Source: Procambarus clarkii
Taxonomy: Eukaryota; Arthropoda; Malacostraca; Decapoda; Cambaridae
DNA length: 64,000 bases
Assembly (NCBI RefSeq): GCF_040958095.1
Contig: NC_091217.1
Location: 12,151,215 to 12,215,214, forward strand
Direction of reading: 5' to 3'
Part shown: piece after piece, positions 35,593-49,594 of the stretch
Position numbering within the stretch: the first letter of the stretch is position 1
Layout of the letters: every line of letters starts with the position of its first letter
Made by a program: the position numbers and the translations under genes
Notes under the pieces: model-generated
Seen by the model: the letters and a program-made list of their open reading frames with translations, nothing else
The model's database searches: none
What the model was told of the DNA's origin: nothing

Positions 35593-37504
35593 GCAGTTTA
35601 AGCTGGTAATTTATTATTTTTTACCACAGGCGTGTGAAACCTTGTCTCTGTGTCAACTCGATGCCTCAGGACCCGTAGAGCATTCAGTTGAATCCCAGAT
35701 TATATGTATGTATCCAGTGCTTTAAGGCGTGTGCTTAAGATTACCCATGGTACAGATTCGAATCTTTTTTCATGGTTACCACTATTATTATTGCTATTAA
35801 TACTACTATTATTTTCATTATTATATTTGAAACTTAATTTAATATAATTCGAATCAATAATTCTAGAATTTTAAGCGTATCTTTGAAAGAGAGACTGAGT
35901 TTATTGCAGGGCAAAGTCTCTTAGTCTGGCTATGGACCACTGTGCCTGCAGGGAGCCGCAGTCGGGTCCACTGGTTGGCTGAGAGAGGCAAAGATCTTAT
36001 CCGGAAGTGCCTGAGGTGGCATAAATTGGCTCCAGCGAGACTCTGGGTATATTCAAAGCTCCGATACTGTGGGTTAAGCCAGGGGAGCTATGCCACAAAA
36101 TTAGGCAAAAAGTTTGTGAATGTTCAGTTTTGTTTATATGCATAAATATAAGTAACTCCGTGTAGCTACTAGCTGCCAAAAACACAAGATCATATTCATC
36201 ACAACTCAGCGGGAAGATCAAGACGTCAGGAAAACGGGCAAGGAAACAGATTACAGACGACAATGGAAGAAGCAAGGGGACAAGAAAGGCGACAAGCAAG
36301 AGAACAAGAGAACACTTACATGAAGACTTGATGTTCCAATTTCATAGTAATTTATTTAATTAACATGTACATTCTAACTTAAATTATTTCCTATCACAAT
36401 CAGAGGCAATATTTATAATATGCAAATAATTAAACATTGATATAAGTTACTTACAATTTACTAGATTCAAAGGAGGGATGGAGGTGACCTCTGGATCCCA
36501 GCCTGATGTACCCAGGGGCACCTCTGCTCCTCACCCAAAATGCAAGACACACTGTCCTAGGAACTCATATCCTCTGTCTAGCTCCCACTGTAATCGCCAC
36601 ATGGAACTGCGCGGGGGTCTTTGTTTCCAACTAGTGATCGCATGTAGCTTCACTCATACCATGAGGATGCCTATGTTATCTTCCTCAGATGCCCATTACT
36701 GACACAGGGTAAACTTTCCCCGTGTGACATACTGTTACATAGGAATGTTACATTCACCCTACATGGTATTAATATTTGTTTAAGTTGGAAGCACTCCCAA
36801 AGAGTCCAATTGTGTTTGTTACATTATGGGTTAGAAGTTTAATGTCAACAGGAAAAACATACAACTGCAAATGATGTTTACTGAGGTACAAACTGTGTTG
36901 TTATAAAGGCAAGACGCTTGTTATGTTTACACATACTGTACTGCAAAATATATTTTGTAATTTATTCCCTAAACATTATCTTGGGTCAAATTTGGTATAT
37001 TCTATTAAATCTATGAACTGTCCCTGTGAACATACGATAAAGGAACACACACACAATGTAGTTTCCAATTTTACAAATGCAGGGCTTGGAAGTCCACCTC
37101 CAGGGGCTCGTGTGGCCCAAGCTCTGCTTCGAGAGGCTGAGGTCGTTCTTGCCCTTGCTGTGGTGGTTCTTCTCCGGCTCTGACCATGGCGGTCTCCGGG
37201 TTTGGAGTCCCTGTGCCTACTTTTACCAACTTTGAGGTTAACGTCGGAACTGGAGCCCCTATGACAGTTCGTTGTTGCCTTCAACCTCGTTCTGACAGTT
37301 CCTGTGACGATGCTGGAACCAATCGTATTGGTGTTTGCCTTTCCATTGTAGACTTTCAGTGCCATGGAGAGGGGGGAAAACCGCTGCCTGGGCGACAGCT
37401 TCTCCTCCATATCTACCTACCCTGGCTTTGCGCCCTGGAGAGGCCACCCCAGACCAACAACCAGAGTGCAACTCCATAGTCTCCTATGACTGATGGATGC
37501 CTAC
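35593..37504. other. unresolved sequence with open frames on both strands
   Basis: 36976-37410 (minus) and 37186-37479 (plus) are overlapping open frames in a GC-richer patch. The minus frame is Arg/Thr/Ser-rich. I recognise neither and see no splice context tying them to RNASEH2A, whose last exon is about 1 kb away. They may be transposon-derived. Confidence 0.3.
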
Positions 37505-37506
37505 TA

Positions 37507-38209
37507 CAGGAACCTCAGTACTCAAAAGGTTCCAAATTCAAACAATTTGGCACGCAAATGCTGTGTTCGTGCTCGATGGTTGACCGTTTGCTCTGCACTC
37601 AAATGTAAACACATGTAACAAGCATGTCAGTTTCTCTGTAGCTGTTGTTCAATGTTACTTCTCTGTAAACTTTCTTGTATTTTCTTTGATAGTTTTTTAT
37701 TCTTAGCAGTAACAAGTCACTATGGTGCTTAAGAGTCAAACAAAAAGAAAATTAGCCAGAACCATGACACATGAAAAAAAGAACTCACAGCAAAATATGG
37801 TGCACCCATGTTTGTTCTTGCTACAAATATCACTGGACAAATTTCTTGTAAGAAAAGCATCCAGCGAGTCTCGAGAGAAAACAAGAAAAGAGAAAGAACC
37901 CCAGAAGCACACTTACCAGATGTTTTTATGGTAGAGGACTTCCCTGCCAAACAATAACATCTCCTTTTCCTCACCACATTCCACATACTAAGTGGAATCA
38001 ACTCTCCTAAGTGTAGGTAAAGAAAATATATATTTGCACTTATTTCATTTATTTATTGTATTCATGTGTGTATTTTTTGTGGTCTGGAATGGATTAATGT
38101 AATTTACATTATTCATTATGGGAAAAAATTATTCAGTATTCGAACAGATAGACACTCAAACAGCCTTCTGGAATCAATTAAGCTTGGGTACCAAGGTTCC
38201 ATTATACTG
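37507..38209 (+). mobile_element. miniature Tigger/pogo-like element
   Basis: TA (37505-37506) precedes CAGGAACCTCAGTACTCAAA, and CCAAGGTTCCATTATACTG is followed by TA (38210-38211), giving pogo-like ends and a TA target duplication. Inside, a frame from ATG 37722 starts MVLKSQTKRKLARTMT, then jumps to a C-terminal tail. A neighbouring frame has DVFMVEDFPAKQ before a stop, as at the end of Tigger transposases. The DNA-binding and DDE domains are absent. Confidence 0.65.
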
Positions 38210-38482
38210 TACTAGCTTTGCTCAACTCTGAAGCAAAGAATGCGTTATTTTGAATTACCCCTTTCCTACCTAACCCTCGTATGGCTAACTCAAAACTTAA
38301 TTTTAATTAATGAAATCCCTGGATATGCACACAAGGCCATCATTTACATTACATAGGGTCAAATTATTCTGTTTTATAAATTCATATAAATGCATACAAG
38401 TGGCCAGTTCTAATGATATTATATTAAACACTGATACTTACACACCAGCTACCTTCTTCCATAAAATGATGTTGAAACTAAT

Positions 38483-38645
38483 TTAAAAACTCTCTACAGA
38501 CTTAAGGCAGCGATCAGTAAAAAAGTGATTCCTCTTCTTGGGCGGAGGAGCAGCTGGACTATCGTCTGAGGATTTAGTTTTCTTGGCAAAGAACTGGAGG
38601 ACAGATGGTGTTTTTTCTTTCTCCTCCTCATCCTCATCTTCATTC
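38483..38645 (-). CDS. RNASEH2A: RNASEH2A terminal exon
   Basis: 163 nt ending in TAA at 38483-38485. The acceptor CATTTTCTTGCAG precedes 38645. After one shared base it encodes [19 protein letters not shown], a Ser/Asp/Pro linker, KKRNHFF and the conserved C-terminal [18 protein letters not shown] loosely resembles a PCNA-binding box but does not fit the full consensus spacing. KKTK and PPPKKR could act as nuclear-localisation signals. ATTAAA near 38305 on the minus strand is a candidate poly(A) signal. Confidence 0.94.
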
Positions 38646-41600
38646 CTGCAAGAAAATGTTGCATTATTAAAACATGTTAGTAAATGAGTACAGCTTTCCC
38701 TAGTTAACAAGGCATAGTCAACTGTGGGCGATATTGACATTATGCAAATACAGGTACAGTATCATATATCTGGGATGAAGGAAATTTTAATCTAATCTAC
38801 TAATAAGTTATGATTTTCTTCTACAATTGCATCATCTCCAAACATAAAATTACTGTATGTATGTATGTATGTATGTATATTTTTTTTCACACTATCTACA
38901 TCCCCCCCCTACCCACAACCTCCCCATATCCATCTACAAACCCTCACCCTATCCTCCTACACACTCTCCCCATCTCCTCCTCGTCCATACACATGCCCTT
39001 CCCTGTTTCCTCCCTTCCTACCCACATACATACCCTTTTCACATTTCCTGGCTCTGTGCCTGTTATGACCCAGCCTAACCAGTTCGGACTGGACATGCTG
39101 AGGTCATACATTCAAGTGTCAATGTAATTGACTTTGCCATTAGTCAGTCAATGTGAACTCTAACTTCACTAGAGTTTCTTGACTGTCATATTTCCAGTCA
39201 TTGTGGACTTTGACTTTTAAGAAGAGTTTTTGACTTTACCATTTGTCAGTCCAGTTGGGACTTAGTTTTTTGGAAGGCAAAGTGATAGTTCACTGACTTG
39301 TGTTTATTGATGTTCATGCCGAGACATTACCTCCCCTTTCCCCACTCGGGTTATAAAACATCACCACCCACCTTGTCACAACCTACCAGCCAGTCTTTAG
39401 TTGTCAAGTGTACTAATGTTATTAGGTGATCTTGCGTTAATTTACTTCATTGTTACTTGGCTGTGACTCGCCCTTCACATGGATTTTCTCCTGGAGATTT
39501 TCTCATCGCTATATCACGATAATGTGATTTCTCTGTGTAATAACGTTAATATTGCAACACTAGATCAAAGAAGCATAGCTAGTTCCTCTTTCTCAAAAGT
39601 AATCATTAATCTATGAAACACTGAAAACATCTGATTAGTAGTCAAAGGTGCAAACATTAATATACAAATTTACAATACAATAAAATTGTTAATCCTTTTT
39701 TTTCAGGTAAAATTACATTGCAATAGTAAAATGAAACTTTAAGAGTACTGTATAATACTTGATTCGTAATCATAATTTAAAGTTTTAATTATTACCTAAA
39801 GCAAAAAATTATTTTGCTATTAAATGTTAAAGAATCATTTTAAGAATCTGAAATTATGATAAATTTCTCTCGATTCTGATACTGATTACCTGTACTGTAA
39901 AATGCTTGATTCTTTTGATTCTCGATACCAGTTCCGATTAATTGCCCCATCACTAAGACAAACACAGCAGTTGAATATGTTGTTTAAATGAATTATATCA
40001 TAAATGTATAGACTGTACAGTACATTATTTTCAACAATAAATACAATCTTGAAAATTAATGCAGCAATACAAATTCCACTCACCATGTTACTGGAATACA
40101 TTTTTCTTCTATGATTTTCTCTGCAGTGGACCAGGAAAACCTTACAATTCCCGGAAAACCAAATACTTGGTCAAGTGAGTTAATCAAGAAGTTCTTGGTT
40201 ACAGCATCTAGAAAGGAATAAGAAAGCTGCTAGACTGAAAAAATTATGGGGCAACAAGTTTAACATTATAGGTTTTAAAACTGAAGTTTGCAGTACTGTA
40301 CTTTTACCATGTAGCCCAAACAATTTTCCAGTCTCAATACTATTCTGAAAGACCCAACATAATTCTTCCTTTCTCCCTGATTATATCTTAGACACACACT
40401 CTTTGTGGAACTAGTTGCCTTCACATACAGTTTTCTAAACTATGAGATATTTAGAGTCTGAATGAATGCATACAACACTTGCCAAGTTACACTATCCACT
40501 AGCAAATAAAAAAGTATTGTAGGAGCTGCATGTTTTAAATGAATGGGAGCAACTTCAGCAAATATTTATATGGGTATTAGAGGGTGATAAAAAAACCAGT
40601 GTTGAATGTAATGAAACACCATTTTCTGGGTGAGCCCTGGAGGCTCCCTGGAGCTTATCGGGCTAATGTATGTTATATTAGACCGGGACATTAGCTATGG
40701 AGTTCATACCTACCAGGAACCAGTGCCAGAACCTGGTCCCTTCAGAGAGGTTTCCAGGAGCAATGGCCCTGGAAACCCCCTTGTGGTTGGGGTTTTCCTT
40801 ATCTGCCATCGACTAGGGTTAGGCACCCAGAAAGGTAGGCATAACAAAACAAACCCCACATGGTAAGAAACTAAAACAAAAAACCAAACAGAGAGGTAGA
40901 AATTCCCTACAATCCCAAGGAAACAGGCAAACATCACACTTTACTGCCACGCCGCTCGTCTGCGCAGCCCTCCCTTCCCCAAAAGGGGGAGGGGAGGGGC
41001 CTCGGTCCTCACCACGCTGGCTGCCAAGAACCAGTTCGGAAGCTAAGCTTCAACCAATGTGAAAAAAAACGGCGACCGGTGGGAGGGAGGGTTGCCAGGG
41101 AGCCTTCGGGGCTCACCCAGAAAATGGCATTTCATTACAATCAACGCTGGTTTTCTGTGGGGAGCCCCTACGGCTCCCTGGAGCTACATACCCAAAGAGA
41201 AGGAAAAGAAAGGGCTGACCCAGGAGGCGCCCGCCACAAACTCCGCAATGCGAAGTTGAGACAACAGGCAGCAACCTACAACCCAAAGCAACACAAGAAC
41301 GCACAGGAGCAGACATGCTCACAAAATAATGGGCGGCCAGGAACCTGTGTGACCCCCAAATCCTCGCACCCGAAATGAGTCCAAGACATCACCAAACATG
41401 GCAGCGAAAGTTGCAAATGTCCGAACGGCACGGGCGCAAGGATAAACCGCAGGCTGGTAGACTTAAGAACCCTGCGGACAACATGGGAGACCTGAGCCCT
41501 GAAACAGGGAACGAGGAGAATCGGATCAACCCAAAGTGCATCCCCAGCCACGGCACGCAGGTAACGGCGAAGAGCCGCAACCGGACACAACACATGATGC

Positions 41601-44600
41601 ATCTCTGGCTAAACCAACCAAGCATCAATAACCCAAGGACCCCTCCGGAAAGCAGCCGACTCGGCCGTCGCCAGAAGGACGGAGAAAGGCTGCAAATGTA
41701 CAAACCTACCACCAGTACCAAAGGAGCAGAAAACCCGTGCTGAAGGAGAGCCGGAAGCTTCCCGACCTGACCCGCAGAGGCCAATGCCAACAAAATATGG
41801 CCTTTGAAAAACAATCTTGAACCGAAGGGGCTACAACAAACTGAGGAGAGGAAAGATAAGAGAGCACCCTGATCAAGGATCAGGATGGCTCAGGCGGCGC
41901 ATGAACAGGCAAGAGGTGAAACAAAGCACGAGAAAGTGTGTGGAACAGGGCAGATGTGACGTCCATCCCGAACGCAAGCCGGAGTAGCTCCACTAGCGCC
42001 GCACGATACGAGGCGACAGTAAGAAGCATCAATTAACGGTCCTGAAAAAATCAAGAAAGGACAAGACAACCTATGTGAAAGAGAAGACAACCTACGAAGA
42101 GCAAGAAAATGGCGAAGAGAAAAGCCAGGAAACGTCAAACTGTCGCCGAGACGAAGCTCGCAGGTGGGACACCATCAACAAAGCCACCTGATCACCATAG
42201 AGATGGTGATACACTCGCATCAAAAGACCAGACACAAAGAGCTAAGGAGAAGACCGAACCAGCCACGTACAGGACCGGTCCAACCTGTCGAAAGAGGCGG
42301 AGCCGCGGGAAACGTCCCGGGTTCGGACACCTATCAAGCAGCGTCTGAAAACAAAGCTGGGCTGGTCAACAAGTAAGGTTATATTACATTGTTGACACGA
42401 GTGTGTCAGTTTATTGTGTTTATTATTGTTTTATTGACACGAGTGTGTGTCAGTGTGTTGTGTTCATTAGTGTGTGTACTATATTAAGTGGTTTCTGTGA
42501 TCCGGTGTACTTTGGTTTAGTGTAATTATTGTTGGTTTCTGTGACCCGTATTGTTGCGACTCAGCATCTGCATTGCGTATTGTTGCATTGTTCTCTGTGT
42601 CCCCGTACAATACATTTTGTGTTCATTTATTCTCGAATTGAACCCGGGGGAGCCCAAACCACCACATTTGCCAGCGGATATACACCACAGAAAGGGCAAA
42701 GTACTGCACCCAGACAGAACCCCCAGGAAAACGGCCAAAACGGACCGAAAACTGAGGGACAAGGTGTGGGAGCAAGCATAAACAGACAGGGACACTAGAG
42801 CCCAAACACCTGGGCACAGACCCAAACACAGAAAATGCAAAAACCAGTGTAAAAACCAACACCCAAGCGTTCTCAGAGGGACAGAAGAAGGGCAGAACAC
42901 CCTAGAAAAAGCAAAGAATTGGCAACAGGAGGATAAAACCCATAAAAGTGAAAAAACTCACCCAAAATGCGAGCTCCCACACCCAGGCACATGTAAACAA
43001 ACCGCAGCGCTGCCCTGTTGGCCAAGCGGGAAAACCCACAGAAAGAAAATGGCCACCAGAAACAAGGAGCCGTGACCGATGCAATAGATCCGAAAACACA
43101 CCAGCAAATGCGGGAAGTCAACAGACTAGAGGGATGAAAAACCCCGCCAAGAAGCAGAAGAACCAGGCAGGGGCAAACAGCCTCAGAACTGCTAGCGGGC
43201 CTCCCCCACAGCCCCGGGACAGAGCCGTCCTCCACGCCCTCTGCCCTTAAAGAAAAGGAAGGGTCCAGGGAAAAGGCAGCAAAGAAAGGGCTGCTGGTAA
43301 GACCCCTGAAACCTTAGAAAATATATATATGTATGTATATTATTATGAGCCCCATAATTTTCAGCATAGAGATGTTCCACACATTGAACTATATAAATTC
43401 CACAAATTACTCACGTTTGAATAATATTATAGCAAAAAAACAAAGAAGAAATGAACGAGAAACAATAAAATAATTGTGAAACGTTATATTCGCAGCAACT
43501 GCCTCCCCCACGGGGTGGCGAGGCTGCGTGACCCCGGGCGCTCCATCGCTCAATGCCCATAATTTGCTCAACTTCCCAGCTCCATCATAGCTGAAGTATG
43601 TCACATACAACATTTTTGTTTAATTTCCAGTGATCAAAGACTATTTTAACAATATAAGAAGTGAAAATAATTTTTTGGAAAGAATTTATTTTCGGAGCAC
43701 CACATGGGTGTCATCAATTTTAGAAGCAGACAAATGTAAGAGCTCAGAAAATCTTTTACTCACCTCCGGGGTATCCACTACCCCAATTGTCAATTTTAAT
43801 TCCTTCAGGAAATTCCCATTTTTTCAAGGCTCTATCACGTGCAACCTAGAATATGAAACATTATTCAAAATTAAAAAAAATATTATTCCATGAATTGGAA
43901 TAATAATAAAGGCATTTCTACTAAATCTTTGGAACTATATAGTCATTCCATGCCACATCATCATAAACAAGTGGACGATCTCAGATTTTCATGAAATTTG
44001 GCAAGATAGTAGAGGACACAAAGTAATTTGCAAATGCAAAATTTTAGCACCCAGTAATACAGCAGGATTGCCAATGTGAAAACAAATACGACTTCTTCCC
44101 CGCCAAAATATGCCACCTACGATTTTTTTATTATTTTTCCTGTGGTCAAGTAACACAAATGAACAGTTTTATAAGATAAATTTTTGTTTTTGTTTTCTTA
44201 CAACTGGGCATGTTGCAGGCTATAATTGCAAGAGCAGCCCAGGGGTTAAGGCAGTTTCAAGTGGCCTCATATTCTAGAAAACGATTAGAGGAAAAGTTAG
44301 CCTCACATCTAGTAATCTACAGACTGTTGGAGTGTTGCCATATCGTTATTGACTTTCACAGGAGTGTTGCCATCTGTAAAATAATTGAGATATTTTCAGG
44401 CCGTTACTTTGTAGCTTTAATTTTAGTAAACGGTGAATAATTTTAAGGTGGTATTTGCTTCCTCTCCCTCTTTATTTATCTGTATGTTTGTCTGAGATTT
44501 ACAGAGCACAAAACAATACTGAATAAGTAGCAAACTCAAATGAGTATACTGCAACAAGAAGAATTTATCTGGCCTAAGATGAGTACAGGTCAGATTGGCG

Positions 44601-47600
44601 ACCTTAAAACTTTGTTACTTTTGTGACGGAGAAGATGGCCGAGTGAAGCTTGAAGACATGAGATATGAAGGTCTCCATGTCTATGGGCACTTTGGATGAA
44701 GGCATGGGAGCAGTTCGCTTACCTTACTTGCCACGGGGGCAAGGCCAGGTTTAGGGAACTCTAACCCAGTGGGCAATTAAGTAAGTCGGCTTCCTCTGGG
44801 TGGACAGTGGCACCGAGGGAGAGGAGTAAGACCCGAGGGGAGTGCTAGAGTGAGAGAGTGCTGTGGCACTAGTGGCTTGCTATCCCCCAAACTACTATTA
44901 TCTCTCTCAACAAACTCTAGGCTCCACTACACTACAAATATAGAGAGCTTTTTAAATTCATAAGATTTTAGCCAATGTTCTTGCAGAACAAGAATATAAC
45001 AAATGCTAAAACTTTAAAGCTTTCTGACATTCATACATTCAGGTTTTGAACTCATCACTGTTTAACATTAAAATCTTCTACACTTTTCTCCTTTTTATAT
45101 TTGTTATCCTTAGTCTCATTTATTCCCATGATCTGAGGCACTTCAAGCTTAATAACATTAAATACTCACTTTTGCACAGATACTTGCACCAGATACACAT
45201 GGAAACAGAGCATCAGCTTTCTTCTCAACTGTCACCTTGATTGTTGGAAAGACTTCTTGTAATTTAGCCTGGTACAATGGAAAGAAAATTTGTATAATGA
45301 TGAAAATAAATTGTAATAATACGTAATGCATAATTTTCTAATTAAATTTTGATTTACAAAACTTGCTACTGGTAAGCTAATACATATCTGCAAATTGGTA
45401 AGTGGGTGAGGGAGTTTGATCTACTATAAAATGACTCCTAAGCTTGTGAAAAGCTCCCTTTCCAAGCATGGTATTTTGCCACTTAAAAATACATAAATCC
45501 TTCGCACAGTAATAATAATTGTGACTCACATGCAGAACACACACACATACACTGTCGTAAAGGAAGAAGTATCCTTAGCAAGAGACATGTATGGGGTTAC
45601 ATGTCATGTCTGCGGTCGTTACAGTATTACAGATACTACACCACCGCAAACTCCGCAAACAACAAAGGACAAAAAACCAGCGTTGAATGTAACGAAATGC
45701 CATTTTCTGGGTGAGGCCCGGATGCTCCCTGGAACTTATCGGACTAATGTACAGTGGTACCTCGGAATGCGATTGTCCCTGTATGCGAGGTTTTCGGAAG
45801 GCGAGGTGTATTTACTCCAAAAATTTGTCTCAGAAGGCGAGGGTTACTTCGGGAGGCGAGTTTGGACGCGAGTTTGTTGATACGCGTACAGCCGACCTAG
45901 CGCGTTCGTCGCCCCTCCGCCCCGCCGCCCCTCAGTTTATTATTGTCTCGCGCTCAGTGACTACCCCCACATCAATTCTTCTCGCGTATTTTCAGTGTTT
46001 TGTTGGATTTTTGGTGATTTGTCTATACAATTTGTTATTATATATCTCACCATGGGTCCCAAGAAAGCCAGTGGTAAGGATAAAGGCCAGAAAGCTCATG
46101 TGAGGATGACAATTGAGGAGAAACAAGAGATCATTCGGAAGTATGAGAACGGTACACGTGTTGTTGAACTTTGTAGGCAGTACAACAAAGCCACATCAAC
46201 AATATGCACTATACTTAAGAAGAAAAATAAGATTATGGGTGCTAAAGTGGCAAAAGGAGTAAGAACATTAACGGCACAAAGACCACAAATACTTGAAGAA
46301 GTGGAAAAGTTGTTATTAATTTGGATACACGACAAGGAGTTGAGGGGTGATAGTGTTTCGGAGGCCATTATTTGTGAGAAAGCCAGGGTGTTGCACGAAG
46401 ACCTTCTAAAGAATACCCCTGCAACGAGTGATGCAGATAAGAAAGAGTTTAAGGCAAGCAGGGGCTGGTTTGAAAAATTTAGAAAGAGAAGTGGTATCCA
46501 TAGTGTTACAAGGCATGGGGTTATGTGATGTGATTATGAAAGGGGACTCCCCTTCCAAACAGTAACTCCTCTCCTCCTCCCCCCTCCTCACCATCTTCCA
46601 TACGCCTACAGCACTCGACAGCAAGGTAAGTAATAACTGGAACACAGTTTTGTAGGTTTATTTAGATGAATTAGGTAAATTAGGTATAAAAATTTAGTTT
46701 GATGTGGGGTTTTTGGGGTAGTCAGGAACGGATTAATTCAAACCCCTTTATTTCTTATGGAGAAATTAACTTCGGAATGCGAGTTTTCGGAAGGCGAGGC
46801 GTCTCCAGGAACGGATTAAACTCTTATTCTGAGGTATGCCTGTATGTTATATTAGACCAGGACATTAGCTAAGGAGTTCAGACCTACCAGGGACCAGTGC
46901 CAGAACCTGGCCCCTTCAGAGAAGTTTCAGGGAGCAATGACCCTGGAAAACTCCCTTGTGGTTGGGGTTTTCCTTATCTGCCATCGACTGGGGTTAGGCA
47001 CCCAGAAAGGTAGGCATAACATAACAAACCCCACATGGTAAAAAACTAAAACATAAAACCGAACAAAGAGGTAGAAACTCCCTACAATCCCAAGGAAACA
47101 AGCAAACAAGCCAAACATCACACTTTACTGCCGCGCCGATCGACCGCGCAGCCCTCCCCGACCCGAGAGGGGAATGAGGGAGCTCCGGACCTCACCACAC
47201 CGGCTGCCTAGCATCAGTTCGGAAGCTAAGCTTCAACCAACGCGAAAAAAACGCAGACCGGTGGGAGGGAGGGTTGCCAGGGAGCCTGCGGGGCTCACCC
47301 AGAAAAAGGTGTTTCATTACATTCAATGCTGGTTTTCTGTGGGGAGCCCCTACGGCTCCCTGGAGCTTCATACCCAAAGAGAAGGAAAAGAAAGGGCTAA
47401 CCCGGGAGGTGGCCGCCACAAAATTCACAATGCGAAGCCAAGACAACAGACTTCAACCTGCAATCCAAGGCAACAAGAACGCACAGGAGCAGACACGCGC
47501 ATAAAGAACGAGCGGCCAGGAACCTGTGTGACCCTCAAATCCTCGCACCCAAAATGAGCCCTAGACATCACCAACACAGCAGCGAAAGCTGCAAACGTCC

Positions 47601-49558
47601 GAACAGCACGGGCGCAAGGATAGACCGCAGGTTGGAAGATTTAAAAACTCTGCGGACGACCTGGGAGACCCGAGCCCTGAAACAGGGAACGAGGGGAACC
47701 GGATCAACCCAAAGCACATTCCCAGACACGGTACGCAGGTAACGGCAAAGAGGTGCAACTGGACAACACAGGATGCACCCCTGGCCGAACCAATCAGGCA
47801 TCAATAATCCAAGGACCCCTCCGGAAAGCAGCCGTTTTGACTGTCGCCAGAAGGACTGAGAAAGGCTGCAAACATACAAACCTACCAGCAGAACCAAAGA
47901 GCAGAAACCTCTGCACCGGAAGAGCCGGAAGCTCCCCGACCCAACCCGCAGAGGCCCATGCCAATAAAATATGACCTATGAAAACCAAACTTGAACCGAA
48001 GGGGCTACCACAAACTGAGGAGAAGAGGGCACCCTGATCAAGGACAAGGATGGCTCAGGCAACGCATGAGCAGGCTGGAGGTGAAACAAAACAGGAGAAA
48101 GTGCACGGAACGGGGTAGATGCGACGTCCACCCTGAACGCAAGCCGGAGCGGCTCCGCCAGCACCGCACAAAATGATGCGACAGTAAGAAACATCAAATA
48201 ACTGTAATCCTGAAAACCCAAGAAAGGACAAAACAACCCGATGCGAAAGAGAAGACAACCTACGAAGAGCAAGAATAGTGCATAGAAACACCAGGAACGT
48301 CATACTGTCGCCGAGACAAAGCTCGCAGGTGGGACACCATCAACGAAGCCACCTGATCACCATAAAGATGGTGATACCCACATCAAAATACCAGATGCGA
48401 AGAGCCGAGGAGAAGGCCAAACCAGTCACGTACAGAACCGGTCCGACCTGCCAAAAGAGGCTGAGCCGCGGGAAAACGCCCTGGGTTCGGACACCTATCA
48501 AGCAGCGTCTGAAAATAAAGCTGGGTCGGCCACCAAATTACCATGAGGACTATTCTCCTAGGGAATGGACTCCAACCGAGCCAGAACCCGAAGCAACAGC
48601 TGGACCGGGAGAAGAGAAACAGGTACAGAGCACCACTTGGTTTCCGAACCCCTTGGGGACGAGACCCGTCGGTTAACATGTAAGTTCGTATACGAGAAAT
48701 TGAGGGGAAAAAATAAACTAGAAATGTAAAAATAAATTTTTCCGAAAAAATTCACGAAAAAAACTCTAGGGGAAAAAATCGACATGTTCATAGCGTAAAT
48801 GCGACTGTGTTTTGTTTGTACTCACCAATAAGTGAAGTCCTGATCCGCTTTATAAAAGTCCTTAATTGTTCCTAACTGATTATTAAGACGTCTGGCAAAC
48901 ATCCTCTGGATGTTTCCTGCCAGCCTGCAGGCACATCCTGCCTAAAATATACGATGCTGTACTGTACATTTAAGAAACAAATCTGGGTCACAGGTCTGTG
49001 GAGTGTGGTTAGGCTTACGGAGTCAGCCGGTCCCTCCCCCACCACCGATACACCTCCCCCTCTCCCCCCACCCCAAACCCATACACACACACACACACAC
49101 ACTCAAAGGTCACGTGGTTCATGGTTCACTTCAACACCCATATATCGCTTCCTGCCTGCCTGCCTCCTTCCCAGCCTGCAAGCCTGCCTGCCTCCTTCCC
49201 AGCCTGCAAGCCTGCCTGCCTCCTTCCCAGCCTGCAAGCCTGCCTGCCTGCCTGCCTCCTTCCCAGCCTGCAAGCCTGCCTGCCTGCCTGCCTGCCTCCT
49301 TCCCAGCCTGCAAGCCTGCCTGCCTGCCTGCCTCCATCCCAGCCTGCAAGCCTGCCTGCCTGCCTGCCTCCTTCCCAGCCTGCAAGCCTGCCTGCCTGCC
49401 TGCCTCCTTCCCAGCCTGCAAGCCTGCCTGCCTCCTTCCCAGCCTGCAAGCCTGTCTGGCTGCCTGCCTCCTTCCCAGCCTGCAAGCCTGCCTGCCTGCC
49501 TGCCTCCTTCCCAGCCTGCAAGCCTGCCTGCCTGCCTGCCTCCTTCCCAGCCTGCAAG

Positions 49559-49594
<36 letters not shown>

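Larger units (their letters stand above)
45674..48700 (-). mobile_element. DIRS-like tyrosine-recombinase retroelement, copy 2, split by Tigger
   Basis: About 1.9 kb of element sequence colinear with copy 1, interrupted at a TA by a 1.09-kb Tigger element (45752-46842). The minus strand reads the end of an RNase H-side block (48680-48383, with [17 protein letters not shown]), then a recombinase N-terminal region (48303-47976) and the catalytic part (47897-47560: [30 protein letters not shown]). Frameshifts and stops make it non-functional. The 5' end is truncated near 48700. Confidence 0.78.

Noticed and set aside
36976-37479. Overlapping 144- and 97-codon frames as a gene downstream of RNASEH2A
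   Set aside because: No recognisable domain, no splice support, and both strands are open in a GC-rich patch.
41389-41814. Membrane-protein-like 141-codon minus frame
   Set aside because: Hydrophobic look comes from a frameshifted DIRS-type recombinase; its neighbours in other frames carry the real motifs.
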